Shown: positions 48,327-60,138, counted from the stretch's first letter. The stretch is DNA of 64,000 nt from Adineta vaga (GCA_021613535.1 CP075493.1:14012001-14076000); one strand, 5' to 3'. Notes: a model not told the origin generated them from the letters alone. Numbers and translations are program-made.

Positions 48327-49163
48327 ACAAGCTTATACTTTATCATTTGATGGAACATTTTCATATTTCTTTTTTTTCTTAACTAACAATAATTGTGTGA
48401 TAAATATATTTTAATCAAGCTATTCGTTTTTCTAAACACTATATAAGGATTTTTATATTTTACTAATGATTTAATCTTTTCTCATTTAACAATTCTCCCT
48501 ATATGTTTTACATAAACAGATATATATTCATACGTGACTTTTGTTTTTTCCAACTTGTTCTATCGTACTCGGAAATAGAAGTACATTTAGGTATATAATA
48601 TTTGTTTCGATTGTATACCGTTTTTTTTTATTATTTTACCTCACAAGCAACGTTTTTGCCTAAAATATAACTTTCGAAACAAGCTAGTAGAAAAAAAAAG
48701 ACAAAGATTTTGTGCAATAACAAATGAAGCGAAGTATATACACATTGAATAAAAACGGTTGTAGACCGATCAAATTATATTGTACATCGAACAACGTACA
48801 GGTGAGATATGTAATGTCTAGGGTTTTTATAATAAAAGTTTGTACTGAAAGAATTGCGGACGCTTGGATGACTGATATTGTGATAATGGGCGATGTTGTA
48901 TAAGGTTTTCTATTGTCACTAGTAGTGATCAATGTTTACTTTTGCTATTGACAAGACAGAAACTATAATAGATTATAGTACTTTTTAGAAAAGCGTCAAA
49001 CTTCAAGTACACGACGGTGCTCTTTTCGATAAACACAATATAGAATGATGTTCTAAAGTATAACTCACTTAGACTACTCTAAATAAATCTCTTTTTTCAG
49101 AAGATACATACAAATTTCAACAGAGAAAATTAGTGTGACGTATTTAAATACAATTGAATTATA
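48327..49163. other. Intergenic region, no feature seen
   Basis: AT-rich 0.8 kb between two genes on the same strand. The 82-codon minus-strand frame at 48684-48932 lacks support. The promoter of the Cys-rich gene should lie near its right end. Confidence 0.4.
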
Positions 49164-50202
49164 ATGTTTGCATCAAGTCCCCTGAAGGGGTGTTTGTACT
49201 TTGGGATTTTTGTTGCTTTTTTTGCTGCGCCAAATGCTCGGCGTAATCTAACTGCGCCATCATCATATAAATCATGTCCCGGTAAACAATTATTATGTGG
49301 TAAGAATATTTGTTACGATCCAGCTGCGCAAAGCTGTACTGAACTTGACAAAACTGTTGAATGTATGAATGTTTGTGGAGATCAATGTTACAATCCTAGA
49401 TTTGAACAATGTTTCAACAGCACACTTTGCCAGTCTTCCCTAGCGTGCAATCAACAGTGTCTTCAGAATAATCAATTGTGTGTTAACAATATAACAATAT
49501 GTAACACAACGCGTTCGTATTATTATTATCCAGTGAACTCAATTTAGTCATGTAATGATTTATGTTATGATTCCACAACCGAACAATGCATCAATGGCAC
49601 TATTCAGTGCATTAACGATTGTGCTGGTGCATGCTACAATTCATCATCACGCCAATGTTTGAATGGAACTTTATGCAAACTTAGCGAACAATTTTGTAAG
49701 GTGGTATGTAATAGACAGTCTCAATACGATTATACTTCGAGATATATTCAATGCTATGATCCTTCATATCAACTATGTTTCAATAACACACTTTGCGACA
49801 CTTTTCGAGTGTGCAATCAACAGTGTCTTCCGGATAATCAAATATGTGTTAACAATACGACAATATGTAATATTACGGGCTCATATTATAATTATCAAAC
49901 GAATCAAATTCAATTATGCGATGGTGTATGTTATGATACTACCATCAGACAATGTGTATCTCGATACATAACAGTAAACTCTACTTCGACTCGTTCGCCA
50001 TGACAACGATAACATTTCGTTCGAAGACTATTCATTCACACCAGGATTGGTTCGTTTTATATTGTGGGATGGATTCGGAATGCACTGCTATATATTAATC
50101 GTCGTATGTCTTGTACTTTTTGGTATGTACCGATACCGATTATTTGCGCCGTTCTCGACTAAAACTGAAAAATCGAATCCTTCAGATGACGATCAAATCT
50201 AA
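49164..50202 (+). pseudogene. Cysteine-rich repeat membrane protein, two lesions
   Basis: Intronless frame from 49164. A hydrophobic start (GCLYFGIFVAFFAAP) leads into repeats of about 40 residues built on QLCxNNxTICN and CYDxxxxQC, with many N-glycosylation sites. The TAG at 49545-49547 falls at NSI-stop-SCNDLCYD; the equivalent place in the later repeat reads NQIQLCDGVCYD, so the stop replaces a Gln codon. A frameshift near 49993-50003 precedes the membrane segment (CYILIVVCLVLFGMYRY) and a 20-residue tail ending at 50202. The repeats look like small disulfide-rich domains but I cannot name the family. It is a type I surface protein in its unbroken form. Confidence 0.7.
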
Positions 50203-50664
50203 TTGATGAACTGTCTAAAATATCGTCGCTGTGCGCAATCTGATTTGGAACTCGAACCTTTTCAAGTTTTTAGTATTGGAAAATTTTAAACTACATGACA
50301 ATGCTTTTTAGACGTCTTCTTTTGACTATAAACAATCGTTTGAAACGATAATGTAAGATGAATATCTCTTATATCAAACAGTATTCAAAATAATTATTCA
50401 TTCTTGAGGGTGTGGGTGTGGGTGTAAGAGTATCAATCAAATAAATCTGTTCAAAATATTGAAATGTATAACATATATCCATCGCAATATTGTCGATAGG
50501 ATCAAGTAGATTTTCAGGATGGGAAAATATTTTCTTTTCCAAGATGATATATTTTTCTTATCATATAATAAGAAGAAACTTTCATCACTTTCTTCCAGAT
50601 AGTTAGCATAAAAAACAGTTGTATTCTTATTATTACATACTATAACATCTTATCCTGTAAGAAA
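50203..50664. other. Intergenic region containing a telomere-like motif
   Basis: Short spacer between two genes on the plus strand. Apart from the TGTGGG motif at 50405-50425, listed separately, nothing is evident. Confidence 0.4.
50405..50425 (+). repeat. Interstitial telomere-like motif, two TGTGGG units
   Basis: TGAGGGTGTGGGTGTGGGTGT contains two exact tandem TGTGGG units (50411-50422) and partial ones at each side. It shares TTGAGGGTGTGGGTGTG with the minus strand at 15498-15515. Confidence 0.55.
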
Positions 50665-53408
50665 ATGTGTGCTTTCTTCTATCAGCTCCGTTTCATATTG
50701 AAAATTTGTTTAGTTATAACATTGACGATTTCTCATTGTTCATCTGTCCCCTATGGAGTCTCGTCAACGACATATATTGATCGATTGAATATGAGTGTAT
50801 TTGTTCGTCAACATATTCAATTAGAAAATGATATCTATCATATTTATATATCACCATTGGCTTTACTTGATCTTAATCAAACAACATTAGTATCAGATCC
50901 AATAACAACTCGTACAACAATTATTATTCCATTGATTCTTTATATTGACGAACAAATGAAATTTGTTCTTGAAAATAATAGAAATGAATGTAAACAGACG
51001 ACAAAAAAATGTTTATTTTATCAAGTTTCAATTGAAACTATGCATATAATATATAAAGATACATGGGATCAAAGAAATCTATTGCATTCTTATCGTCAAG
51101 ATATAACTTCTATACAACTTTCATTTATTCCTTTGTTACAACAACGTTTATTATATGTTAATATTGGTTGTGTATCCAAAGAAATTTGTTTGAAACTTAA
51201 TGAAATCTTACACCAATCGAAAAGATCACTTGGTCTGTATCTTGAATATTCTTTTGATAAGACTGAACAAACAGAAATGATAATTAATTATAAACATTTA
51301 CAAACAAAAAATATTCATCATTCGAAATTTGTTCTTGAATATGATGTTGAACAATTATTACAGAATCTATTAGATGTAGCTGGTATACATAATAATGATA
51401 CATATGTTTTGTCACAAACTGATTTATTTTCATTGAAAGAAACTTTACGAAAGGAATTATTTGGAAAAACATTGATTTTAACGGATGATAATGATGAAAA
51501 ACAATGGAATTCAGTCTATTGGATAGATGAGAATATTCTTCGGCCAGATCGTGTTCTTAAATTATTGAAGAAAAAAAGTAATTCTAACTATACTTTGAAT
51601 AAAATGTTCACGTATGAGAATGATAGCAATACTCAAATGGATATTTATGTTCAACAGATGTATGATCAACGAAGTTTGAATTTATATCGAAAATATCGTC
51701 ATTTATTTGAATTACAACAGACAAAAGAACAAATGATGTTAAAGCTCAAACCAATATTAGCCTATGAAATAAATCTATTTAATAAATCGAAATTTTTCAT
51801 TCGTCAATTGGTACATTTAACCAAACGTGACACTATCTATTCGATGCCACTTTGTCCTATTGCATCAATAAAGGAAACAACACTAACAAATTACAAAAAA
51901 CAAATATCAGACATATTACAAAAGTTTCGTCAAACTCCTGAGAAACTTTGGAAAGCATTGTCGGACTGGATTGCAAATAAATATCCATCAACGACAACAG
52001 TTGATACATCAGAGAGTAAGCTGTACTATAGAATCAAGATAAATTCCAATTTTTTGTTTTTCTTTAGCAACGACGATAGAAACTACAGAATACATTGACA
52101 GTACCACTGACTTGTCGACATATGAGCCAACATCATCCGTAATTATCATGACAGATACGAGTGATGGTAAGACGTGTAAATTTGAAGTATTCTATCATGT
52201 ATATATATATATATGCAAGAATAGATCTTAAAAATGAAGAAATTCAGATGAGATTGATCGATTCTGTTAGAGACTAGATCATTGTATTACTCATCGGATT
52301 GATTCCATCTTTTACTTCATATATAAATCTTATCTAATCGACGTGTATTTTGAAAATGATCTATATTTGAAATATTCTTTTCTTTATTTTTATTAAATAA
52401 CAATAGCTACGACACAAACAACGACAACAACAACAACAACAACAACAACATTACTACTACGTGGCAACTCAAGTAAGATCAAAAGGAAAACATTGCTTCA
52501 GTTTTTGGATTTGCACTATTCATTATCAAATAAAAAGATATAATGATGATCATTATGTTGAAAAATATGCATCTTCATAATGCATATATAAAACAAAATA
52601 AGACCGCATCTATATCTGTCTTTTGTTAGCTTCAACAGTGGTAGAAGAAGGCGAAGTTTTAATGGTAAAATGCTCACAATCGCCAGTAGTTGTTGTTGTT
52701 TCGGCCATCTATCGATCGGTTTCAGAACCTTTATCTTGCTCACAAGATGTTACGAATATTACACGAGAATCATGTTTTGGCAAAAATTTCTGCGATTTTT
52801 TCGTTTGGAACGATACGGCAACTGGACCACTTCCATGTACAGAGGATCCCAAACAACTTGAAGTCGTATATTCATGCGATACTGATCGATGTAAGCTTTT
52901 CTCACATACTATACATGGTACATGTCCATCTTTCATAGATATATTTGGCCCTGTGTTATCAAATCAAGACTCTTGGGGAGAGGATATTTATCAGAGTAAG
53001 TTAAGAAGTTGACGCCGATAATGAAATTATATAAGGTGTAATATTCTCTCGTATTCTTACGCAGAAGAAGGTTTTTGAACTACATTCTTTAGCTTTGAGT
53101 TGAACTCGATAGAGGATAATTACAATACTGTAGTTATATTGTGCGATCTAGCATTGAAAGATTTCAACACTTTTCTACATTGACTTTCTTTTATAGATGC
53201 TCACGGATATATTTCTGATGTTGAATCAATCGAAGTATGTGGCAAGTATTGTTTAGAGACAGATCAATGTGTTGGTGTTGTCTATGCTCCAATAACAAGA
53301 CATTGTTGGCTGAAACACACTATGGTGACTCGCAACGTAGCTGACGATCGAGATTCAATGGTTGTGATTCACCCTGATCGGTATCCCGTAATCGATAATT
53401 CAGAATAA
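50665..53408 (+). CDS. Secreted lectin-like protein: unknown N-domain, SUEL lectin domain, PAN/Apple domain
   Basis: Five exons, 50665-52015, 52068-52166, 52407-52472, 52630-52995 and 53197-53408, all in phase, give 697 residues. A signal peptide (ILKICLVITLTISHCSS, residues 10-27) precedes a 420-residue region of unknown fold with N-glycosylation sites. A Thr-rich linker follows, partly coded by a run of ACA triplets (52424-52450). Residues about 510-600 are a rhamnose-binding (SUEL) lectin domain: the GEVLMVKCS start, AIYRSV, CSQDVTNIT and CDFFVWND. The last 70 residues have CGKYCLETDQCVGVVY and CWLKH, typical of PAN/Apple domains. Both modules bind sugars or proteins outside cells. No lesion is seen. 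Confidence 0.8.
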
Positions 53409-53944
53409 AATCAAGAACGATTTTAAATTCTTCTTTTTGCTATCACTTACATTTTCGAGTAGTTTTCGTGTTACATATTCAAGAAATCTGTTCGAGAAAA
53501 AAAGAATATAATATTCTTTATAGAGCAATTTGCATTGAATACATTTTTTTTGTATTAATCGAAAGTACAGTGACGATTATATCAAATGTATCGAGTTCAT
53601 TAAATACAGATTTCTTTTTTATTGTATCAGTACCACATTGATCAATATAGAATATTCAATAAGCATGAGGTATGATAATATTTTTTTGAGTCTCATCTCA
53701 ACTTCGAGAATAGAACAAAAAATTTGATGAAATGTGAATGACCTGTGTTCATTATCTTTACAAGTAGTTCTTCTTCGCTTAAATAAATTCTTACATTCAT
53801 CTCCGTACATCGTATAAAAGGTATGGCGTGATTGTCATGTTTATAGATAAAAGAAATAACAAACTAAACATGATTTTGATATGATATCTATGAATATACA
53901 CAACTCATTTTTAATATTTCAAAGTTAATATATACTTATAATCA
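53409..53944. other. Intergenic region, no feature seen
   Basis: AT-rich spacer with no coding character. TATAAAAGG at about 53814-53822 could belong to the next gene, though it lies 120 bases from its start codon. Confidence 0.4.
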
Positions 53945-54460
53945 ATGCGAACAATCGATAAAATTATCATTGTTTCTTTTATATTTTTTTTCATTTTCGC
54001 TATTTTTATTGATTATATCAATGCTGTTTCTCCAGAAAATAAACGTATTCGATATGAAGATACATCAAAATGGATTTGGCCACCACAATTTGTTTTAAAA
54101 GTATTTTATTGGTGGTGTGAACATGCTGATCCATTTCTACTTGAAAATGAAACTGTGGCTAAATATTTAGCAGTACTTTCACCATTTCTATTTGCACCAT
54201 TTTATTTAATTGGAATTTATGCAATTTATAATAAAAAACAATGGATTCGTTTCCCTATGATTATATATTCATTTGTATTATTTTTTGATTTGAATTATTT
54301 CTTCTATCAAGCGATATATGGAATAGAAAAAAGTAACAATTTATTATTATTTACTTTAGGATATGGTTATTATCAAATATTTCCATTGATTTTAATTTAT
54401 CGATTTTGGTCGAAGAATGTTTTTAAAACAAGTATTTCAACTAGAATTAAAAACAACTAG
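53945..54460 (+). CDS. EXPERA-domain protein, TMEM97-like (sigma-2 receptor type)
   Basis: An intronless 171-residue frame with four membrane segments: residues 6-26, about 65-88 (after the loop), 96-118 and 130-150. The first segment is followed by a loop with WIWPPQFVLKVFYWWCEHADPFLLEN, which carries the Pro-x-x-Phe, Trp-x-x-x-x-Asp-Pro pattern of the EXPERA family. TMEM97 and related proteins sit in the endoplasmic reticulum and take part in sterol handling; emopamil-binding protein is the sterol isomerase cousin. The intact frame and usual length (family about 170-180) suggest a working gene. I am sure of the fold class but less of TMEM97 against other EXPERA members. Confidence 0.78.
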   Translation: MRTIDKIIIVSFIFFFIFAIFIDYINAVSPENKRIRYEDTSKWIWPPQFVLKVFYWWCEHADPFLLENETVAKYLAVLSPFLFAPFYLIGIYAIYNKKQWIRFPMIIYSFVLFFDLNYFFYQAIYGIEKSNNLLLFTLGYGYYQIFPLILIYRFWSKNVFKTSISTRIKNN

Positions 54461-55061
54461 GATCTAATATTATATCATTCTATATTTTTTATTTCGTGAA
54501 CTTAATGAAATAAATATATTGTCGAGAGAGATGATTAATATTCATAAAAAGAAAATTTGACAGTTAGATTTTCCTAGAAAAAATTCAGTTTTTCCCAGAA
54601 ATTCTTTTACTATCCATTCATATTCAGTTGTATAACTACGATGTATCAGTAACCTTCATGAATAGTTAGTCAGAAAGATCATTGACAACTGTGTTGCATC
54701 ATAATTCTATTCCCTTTTGGTTATGCGATGTACTATTGACATCGAGAGAAAAAAAGCACAAATCGATTACTTTGTAATAACATATAGAAAAGAAAAAGAA
54801 CATATCCTATCTATATATTTTTCTCATCCTTATCCGGTACAGAAGAAGTAGACTAATTCTTTTGCTTTCCTCTTTGGGATAAAATATTGATGTATATCTT
54901 CTTCGGTCATATAGCATATATCAGGAAAAAGTCAGTGAAGATATTTATAGAAAGAGAAAAAGAAAGAGAGAGATAGAACGGATAGTATATAAGCAATTAT
55001 TCTTAATAGATAACAAGAGAAGTATTCTGAATATAAACGACGAAGCAAACACAACTAAGCA
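54461..55061. other. Intergenic region with TATA box
   Basis: A purine-rich stretch (about 54945-54975, AGAAAGAGAAAGAGAG type) precedes the TATA box at 54984. The rest is AT-rich without coding frames. Confidence 0.4.
54984..54990 (+). promoter_or_regulatory. Probable TATA box of the 66-aa hydrophilic protein gene
   Basis: TATATAA lies 72 bases before the ATG at 55062, an ordinary distance for a short leader, and directly after a purine-rich tract. Confidence 0.5.
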
Positions 55062-55324
55062 ATGAGTTCAACAGATGCAAGTAAGTCGTATATTTTTGTA
55101 TTGAATACTTTGAATATCACACTTTTCTTCGTTGAAAATTAGATGCAAAAACAATTCGAGCAGCTGAATTAGCTGAAGCTCACATTACTGGTCAAGATAC
55201 ACCAGCAAGTGATCCTCATAAAAAAGCTGATGCTGAAAATCAAGGTTGGATGTCAGGTGATCAATTTACAATTTCCGAAACGCCTGTTGCACCACTTGGT
55301 TCAACTGTTGGTACAAAAGAATAA
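55062..55324 (+). CDS. Small hydrophilic protein (66 aa)
   Basis: Two exons, 55062-55080 and 55143-55324, with a 62-base intron in phase 1. The product starts MSSTDANAKTIRAAELAEAH and is rich in Ala, Thr, Asp, Gly and Gln, with no Cys, no signal peptide and no membrane segment. It contains SDPHKKADAENQGW in the middle. It is probably unstructured in solution. Such small hydrophilic proteins are often abundant and stress-linked in desiccation-tolerant animals, but there is no LEA repeat that I can point to, so that link is only a guess. The clear TATA box and clean splice sites argue for a real, expressed gene. Confidence 0.65.
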
Positions 55325-57149
55325 ACATTAACTGTTTTCTTTTCTTTCTCAACCTACCCTTTAACCTCATTCTTTCTTTATTTACTATTCATGCATACAA
55401 TAAATCACTGACTTTGTTGGATTTTAATTTACTTGATTATTAATATAAATATATATGATGATATAAGTACAGAGAAAGAAGATTTTCTATAATGGAAATG
55501 ATATCAAATGAACAGTAATTGAATCTTAAGATAAATACACAAAGATATATAATACATGATACGATAAGTGTCAAAAATGAAAGAGTTGAATTAACTGCTC
55601 TTGAAAATCTTTGAGAGAATCTAAAGAATCATCTGAATAAGTCACATTCTTTTCTTCTAATTCAAAGAACGTCAGTATTTACATGTTAATTACAATATGT
55701 ATAAAGTATTCCAATGAAATAATATCGATTTCTTTTTCATCATTTATGTCATCAATTGTTAATGAAAATAGTCCAGTACCCGTTTACAAAATGATTTGGC
55801 CATCAAATTTGTTGTTCTACTATGATTCCAAAGTATAATAATATGATTATCATATCTATTTACTGCCATAAAATTGGATTTGCTATCATGATTAATATTA
55901 ACTACTGTCACAGAAATGAATGCACCTTCTTCCAGATAAGCTTCATAGGAAAATATTTCATCACCTTGATTGCAAATAATGCGTATTCTTCCAGTGAACA
56001 AACAAATAGTAATGATATCATCATGAGTGCCTAGATTTACATCAGCTGTGATGACAAAAAATGATTTAAAAATAGTTAGATAGGTTAATATTTCAGTAAA
56101 GACACCATTATGCGAATTCTATCATCAATTGCTACTGACATCACATCCGATTCTTGTGAATAAGTCTAAGAAATCGAATGATTTCTCATACATGCATCTA
56201 AAATTAAAAATATTCAAAGAATTACTATATACAATCATGCAAGATTTCAATTATCTCTTGGATTCGCAGCCATTGTTATCGTTTATAACTCCACAAATGT
56301 GATTCAATCTAAGATATGTCGTCAAACTCATATATTTAAACATGCATCAACTAGATACGCTATACGCACCGATGTCTGTCGAATATATCACAGGATCAAT
56401 GGTTACTTTTGTAGTTAATATATCCGATTTTTGTTTTTGAAAAGAATTACTGCTAGAACAGCAGTCACTGTAATAACTACTACAATAGTAGATATTCCTC
56501 CACTAAAACTATTTCTAATATGAAAAGATTTGAAAGATCTATTACGATAGAGTTTTACTGTTTTGTTAATGGAGATTGTCGTCTTTTAGTATATAGTTTT
56601 TGTCGTTATGAATTGTAATCAACACGTTTGAGTAGAGTACAGTGTCGTTAACAGAGAATAATATATCATAATTCAAAGACATTCTGTTACATTTCTTAAA
56701 TATCATGTATCTAAGAATAATTATTTGAGGAGAGAAACAAATATATATATCAAATAATTCTATTGTAGATTAAAACAGTTCATCACATTATTTATGATCT
56801 AGAATATATGAACTGACATAATTAGCAGTTCATACTGATATATCTCTGACATGGCTTTATATGTTATTTAAAGCAATGAAATGCAAAAATGAACTCTATT
56901 TTATCTAATATAAAATTATCTGTTATTGCATTTCAGAATAATATAGTGCTATCATTAAACTATATCACGAAAAGAGTACAATCGGAGATATCAAAATTCA
57001 GTATCTGACTATGATGCCGTACTCGTCAATACCACAATAATACGATGATTCTCTTCGTTTCTTCAGCAAATTTTATATTTTTTTTTTGAGAAAATAGATA
57101 AGAAAGAAGAAGAACAGGAGCAAATAGAAAAGTTGCCATGTGAAAATGT
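55325..57149. other. Intergenic region with possible relic of a membrane propeller protein
   Basis: On the minus strand, about 56510-56440 reads a membrane-like segment (GGISTIVVVITVTAVLAVILF), and 56030-55759 reads an 90-codon frame with strand-like phrases (FMAVNRYDNHIIILWNHS) that recall beta-propeller blades. Many stops lie between and I find no continuous splice chain. The order, membrane helix then propeller, is the same as in the NHL protein at 26.5 kb. I treat it as a weak relic only. Confidence 0.3.
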
Positions 57150-59508
57150 CTATTTAGATTTTTCAATATGATCAATAATTTGAAGTGCAGGACCAAGTTT
57201 CAAACCCGTTTGTTTCGTTAAAATATCTGATGTTAACATAAGAAGCGTTTTTCCATCGATTTCCTAAATAAGCAATTCAGTTCTTAAAATAATTTATTTG
57301 AAATATTAAAAACATACTTCTTCAAGAAAACGAGATGCAACACTTTCAAATGATGGACCAATTTCTTTTATAAATTTGACAACATCTTGTGGTGTGAATT
57401 CCTCAAGACGGCGACGAGATGCTGCACTATCTGAGAAAAGCAACGTTATTCAATATCAAAGTATGAATTTGACGATAGATTATTTACTAATCGAAGTAGA
57501 AGCGAATTCTCTTGTCATTTCCTTAACATGGTCAACGTTATGGGTCAACGCTGTTTCTATTATTGAAAACATATTCTTCATTTGTTTTAGTTTGTTTTGA
57601 TATTCTTCCTTTTTAGCCAACTATAAAACAAAGAATGACAATGAAAAAAAAATGAATCTATCTAACTTGATTTGTTTCCAGCCAGTTTAATGTTTCTTCA
57701 ATTGTTTTAATAATTGTCTTTTTATCAACTTCATTGAGTTTTTTGCTTAATTTCCCATCAGTAATTTTTGTCTTTAAATCAAAACAAAATGATTCCAATG
57801 AATTCTTTATTTGAATTCGTTCACATTCCATTTCTTCATCTTTTTTATACTGTTCATTATCATTAATCATACATTCAATTTCATCTTTTGTTAAATTTCT
57901 ATCATTATTTTATTTTCATTTCCAGAACTTTTCTCTATAGCTGACACGTTCAGAATACCATTCGCATCGATATCAAAAGTAACTTCAATTTGCGGCACAC
58001 GACGAAGGGCTGGTGGAATATTCGAAAGTTGGAAACTTCCAAGAAGAGTATTATTTTTCGTCTCAGAACTTTCACCTTCGAAAACTTTCACATCAAACGT
58101 AGTTTGATTATCTGAATCTGTTGTAAAAGTCTGCGTTTGTTTCGTTGGGATAGTTGTATTACGTTTGATTAGTGCTGTCATAACACCGTCAGGTATTTCA
58201 ATACCCTATGTAAAAATGAAAATAAACAAAGGTCCTTTTTCAAACTATAAACAAACCAATGAAATTGATGTAACATCAAGTAACAGCATATTCTTAATCT
58301 TCTCTGATTTATCTCCTGTTAAAATAGCTGCTTGTATGGCAGCACCATAAGCAACAACTTCATCAGGATTGATTGATTTATTTAGTTGTTTTCCGTTGAA
58401 AAAATCTTCAACCAATTTTTGCACTTTCGGTATACGTGTTGATCCACCAGCAAGAATAATTTCATGAATACTTGCTTTGTCCATTTTAGCATCCCGTAAA
58501 GCTCTCTCAATAGGTTCAAGTAATGTTCGGAAAAGATCAGTAGATAGTTCTTCGAAATGAGTACGTGTTATTGTTGTATAGAAATCGATACCTTCATGAA
58601 GTGAATCAATTTCAATAGAAGCTACCGTCGTTGTTGATAAAGTATGCTATTTAAAAATCACAAAAAATGCTCATTAGAAAATCGATTGTACCTTCTTACT
58701 TTGGCCTGTTCACAAGCTATTCGTAAACGACGAATAGCACGTTTATTTTTTAATAGATCGATGCTGTTTCGCTCTTGAAACTGTTCAATACAATATGTGA
58801 TCAGACGATCATGAAAATCTTCTCCACCTAAATGAGAATGTCCAGCTGTAGATTTGACTTCAATTACTCCTTCTTCAACTGTAACTATTGATACATGTGA
58901 TGTTCCACCACCTAAATCGAATATGACAATATTTTTTTCACCTGGTCCTGATGTGTTTAAACCATAGGCTATAACAGCAGCTGTCGATTCATTTATGATG
59001 CGCAATACATTCAAACTGGCAATAATTCCCGCATCTTTTGTTGCTTGTCGTTGAGAATCATTAAAGGATGCTGGAACTGTAATTACAGCTTCGGAAATTT
59101 CTCTTCCAACGTGATTCTCTGCTATTTCTTTCATTTTTATAAGTATCATCGATGCAATTTCTTCAGGAGTAAATAATTTGGTTTGATTTTTAAATTCAAC
59201 TTGAATTTTCAATTTATGATCATGTCTAACAACTTCAAATGGCCAATGTTTGATATACGATTGTACAATTGACTCATGAAATTTTCTTCCTATCAATCGT
59301 TTAGCATTTGAAAAACAGTATTTTGTGGATTAATTGATAGTTGATTTTTCGCTTCATCACCAACTAAACGTTGATCGTTACTAAATGCAACATATGAAGG
59401 TGTCATTGTATTTCCATTTTCATTCGGAATGATTTCAACTTGACCATTGTCATATATTCCAACACATGAATATACAGTGCCCAGATCGATGCCAATTGCT
59501 CGAGTCAT
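57150..59508 (-). pseudogene. HSP70 with C-terminal SAM domain, two frameshifts
   Basis: From ATG at 59506-59508 the exons read a full HSP70: [41 protein letters not shown], then the substrate-binding domain ([30 protein letters not shown]) and the helical lid. The last two exons, 57430-57318 and 57263-57150, encode a SAM domain (EEFTPQDVVKFIKEIG, FLEEEIDGKTLLMLTSDIL, LKLGPALQIIDHIEK) joined in phase. Lesion 1: the run at 59311-59315 has one base too few, between NTVF and the AKRLIGRKF block. Lesion 2: near 57900, sequence between ENKI and NDRNLTKDE is lost with a frame change. The EQAK intron matches the truncated HSP70 at 15842. SAM domains usually self-associate or bind other SAM domains. 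Confidence 0.82.
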
Positions 59509-60138
59509 TGAAATTTTTTGTTCTGACAACAGAATTTGCAAAGTTAAATAAGAGTTCTATAGAATGGTCTTCTATAGGAAGAAACATATTTTTTATCAAG
59601 AAAAAATAGCGATTGTCACATGTATTTACTTAAGAAATGCAAAGAATGAAGAAAAATTCTCGAATACAAAATCTCACTTGATGACAACGAAAATGAAACA
59701 ATTCCCTTATTTTTCTTTTTAACGTTTCAAGATTGCATATCTGTAAAGCTGTTACAACTGAAATGGTATTCATTTCAATCAGCATGCCAGCCATTCAGTA
59801 TGCTATGGAAATAATCATCTTCTTCCTACACTTTTTTGAACTTTTAGTACAGATAACTTACACACAGAACATAAAATGAAGAGAATGAAACGAAATCTCT
59901 AAAAATTCTTGTTCATCAGATGACTCGTGCTATGGTATCAAAAGATGTCACTCAATAGCATTAGTCTTTTTTTGGTTTATTCTAGATGACTCTCGTCATC
60001 CTCTGTCATGATGTTCTTTGCTTCTTCTATTTTTCTATTGCCTGTTTATCTCATGTTGACATCTTTACATTTTTTATTCTTGTTTATTTTTCATTTCAGA
60101 TAAAACTACATCTGTACAAGAACCAACGAAAAAACAAA
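59509..60138. other. Intergenic region, divergent promoters
   Basis: Lies between the HSP70-SAM gene (leftward) and the gene at 60139 (rightward). A TTTCATTTCAG acceptor at 60090-60100 suggests that the right-hand gene has an untranslated or short first exon before it. I looked for heat-shock elements (inverted GAA blocks): a loose TTCTATAGAA occurs near 59552-59561 and GTTCTATAGAATGGTC lies there too, but it is not a full three-block site. Confidence 0.4.

Noticed and set aside
24120-53408. Reassigned stop codons (a non-standard genetic code)
   Set aside because: TAA, TAG and TGA all interrupt otherwise good frames, but intact genes such as the E2, GH28, FkbM, Ly6 and nuclear receptor end normally at standard stops and contain none inside. 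Decay fits better.
53945-54460. Emopamil-binding protein (sterol isomerase) identity for the EXPERA gene
   Set aside because: The length and four-segment pattern fit TMEM97 at least as well, and I cannot see the catalytic His/Glu set of the isomerase.
59545-59570. A heat-shock element before the HSP70-SAM gene
   Set aside because: Only one TTCTATAGAA pair is present; a functional element normally needs three alternating five-base blocks.
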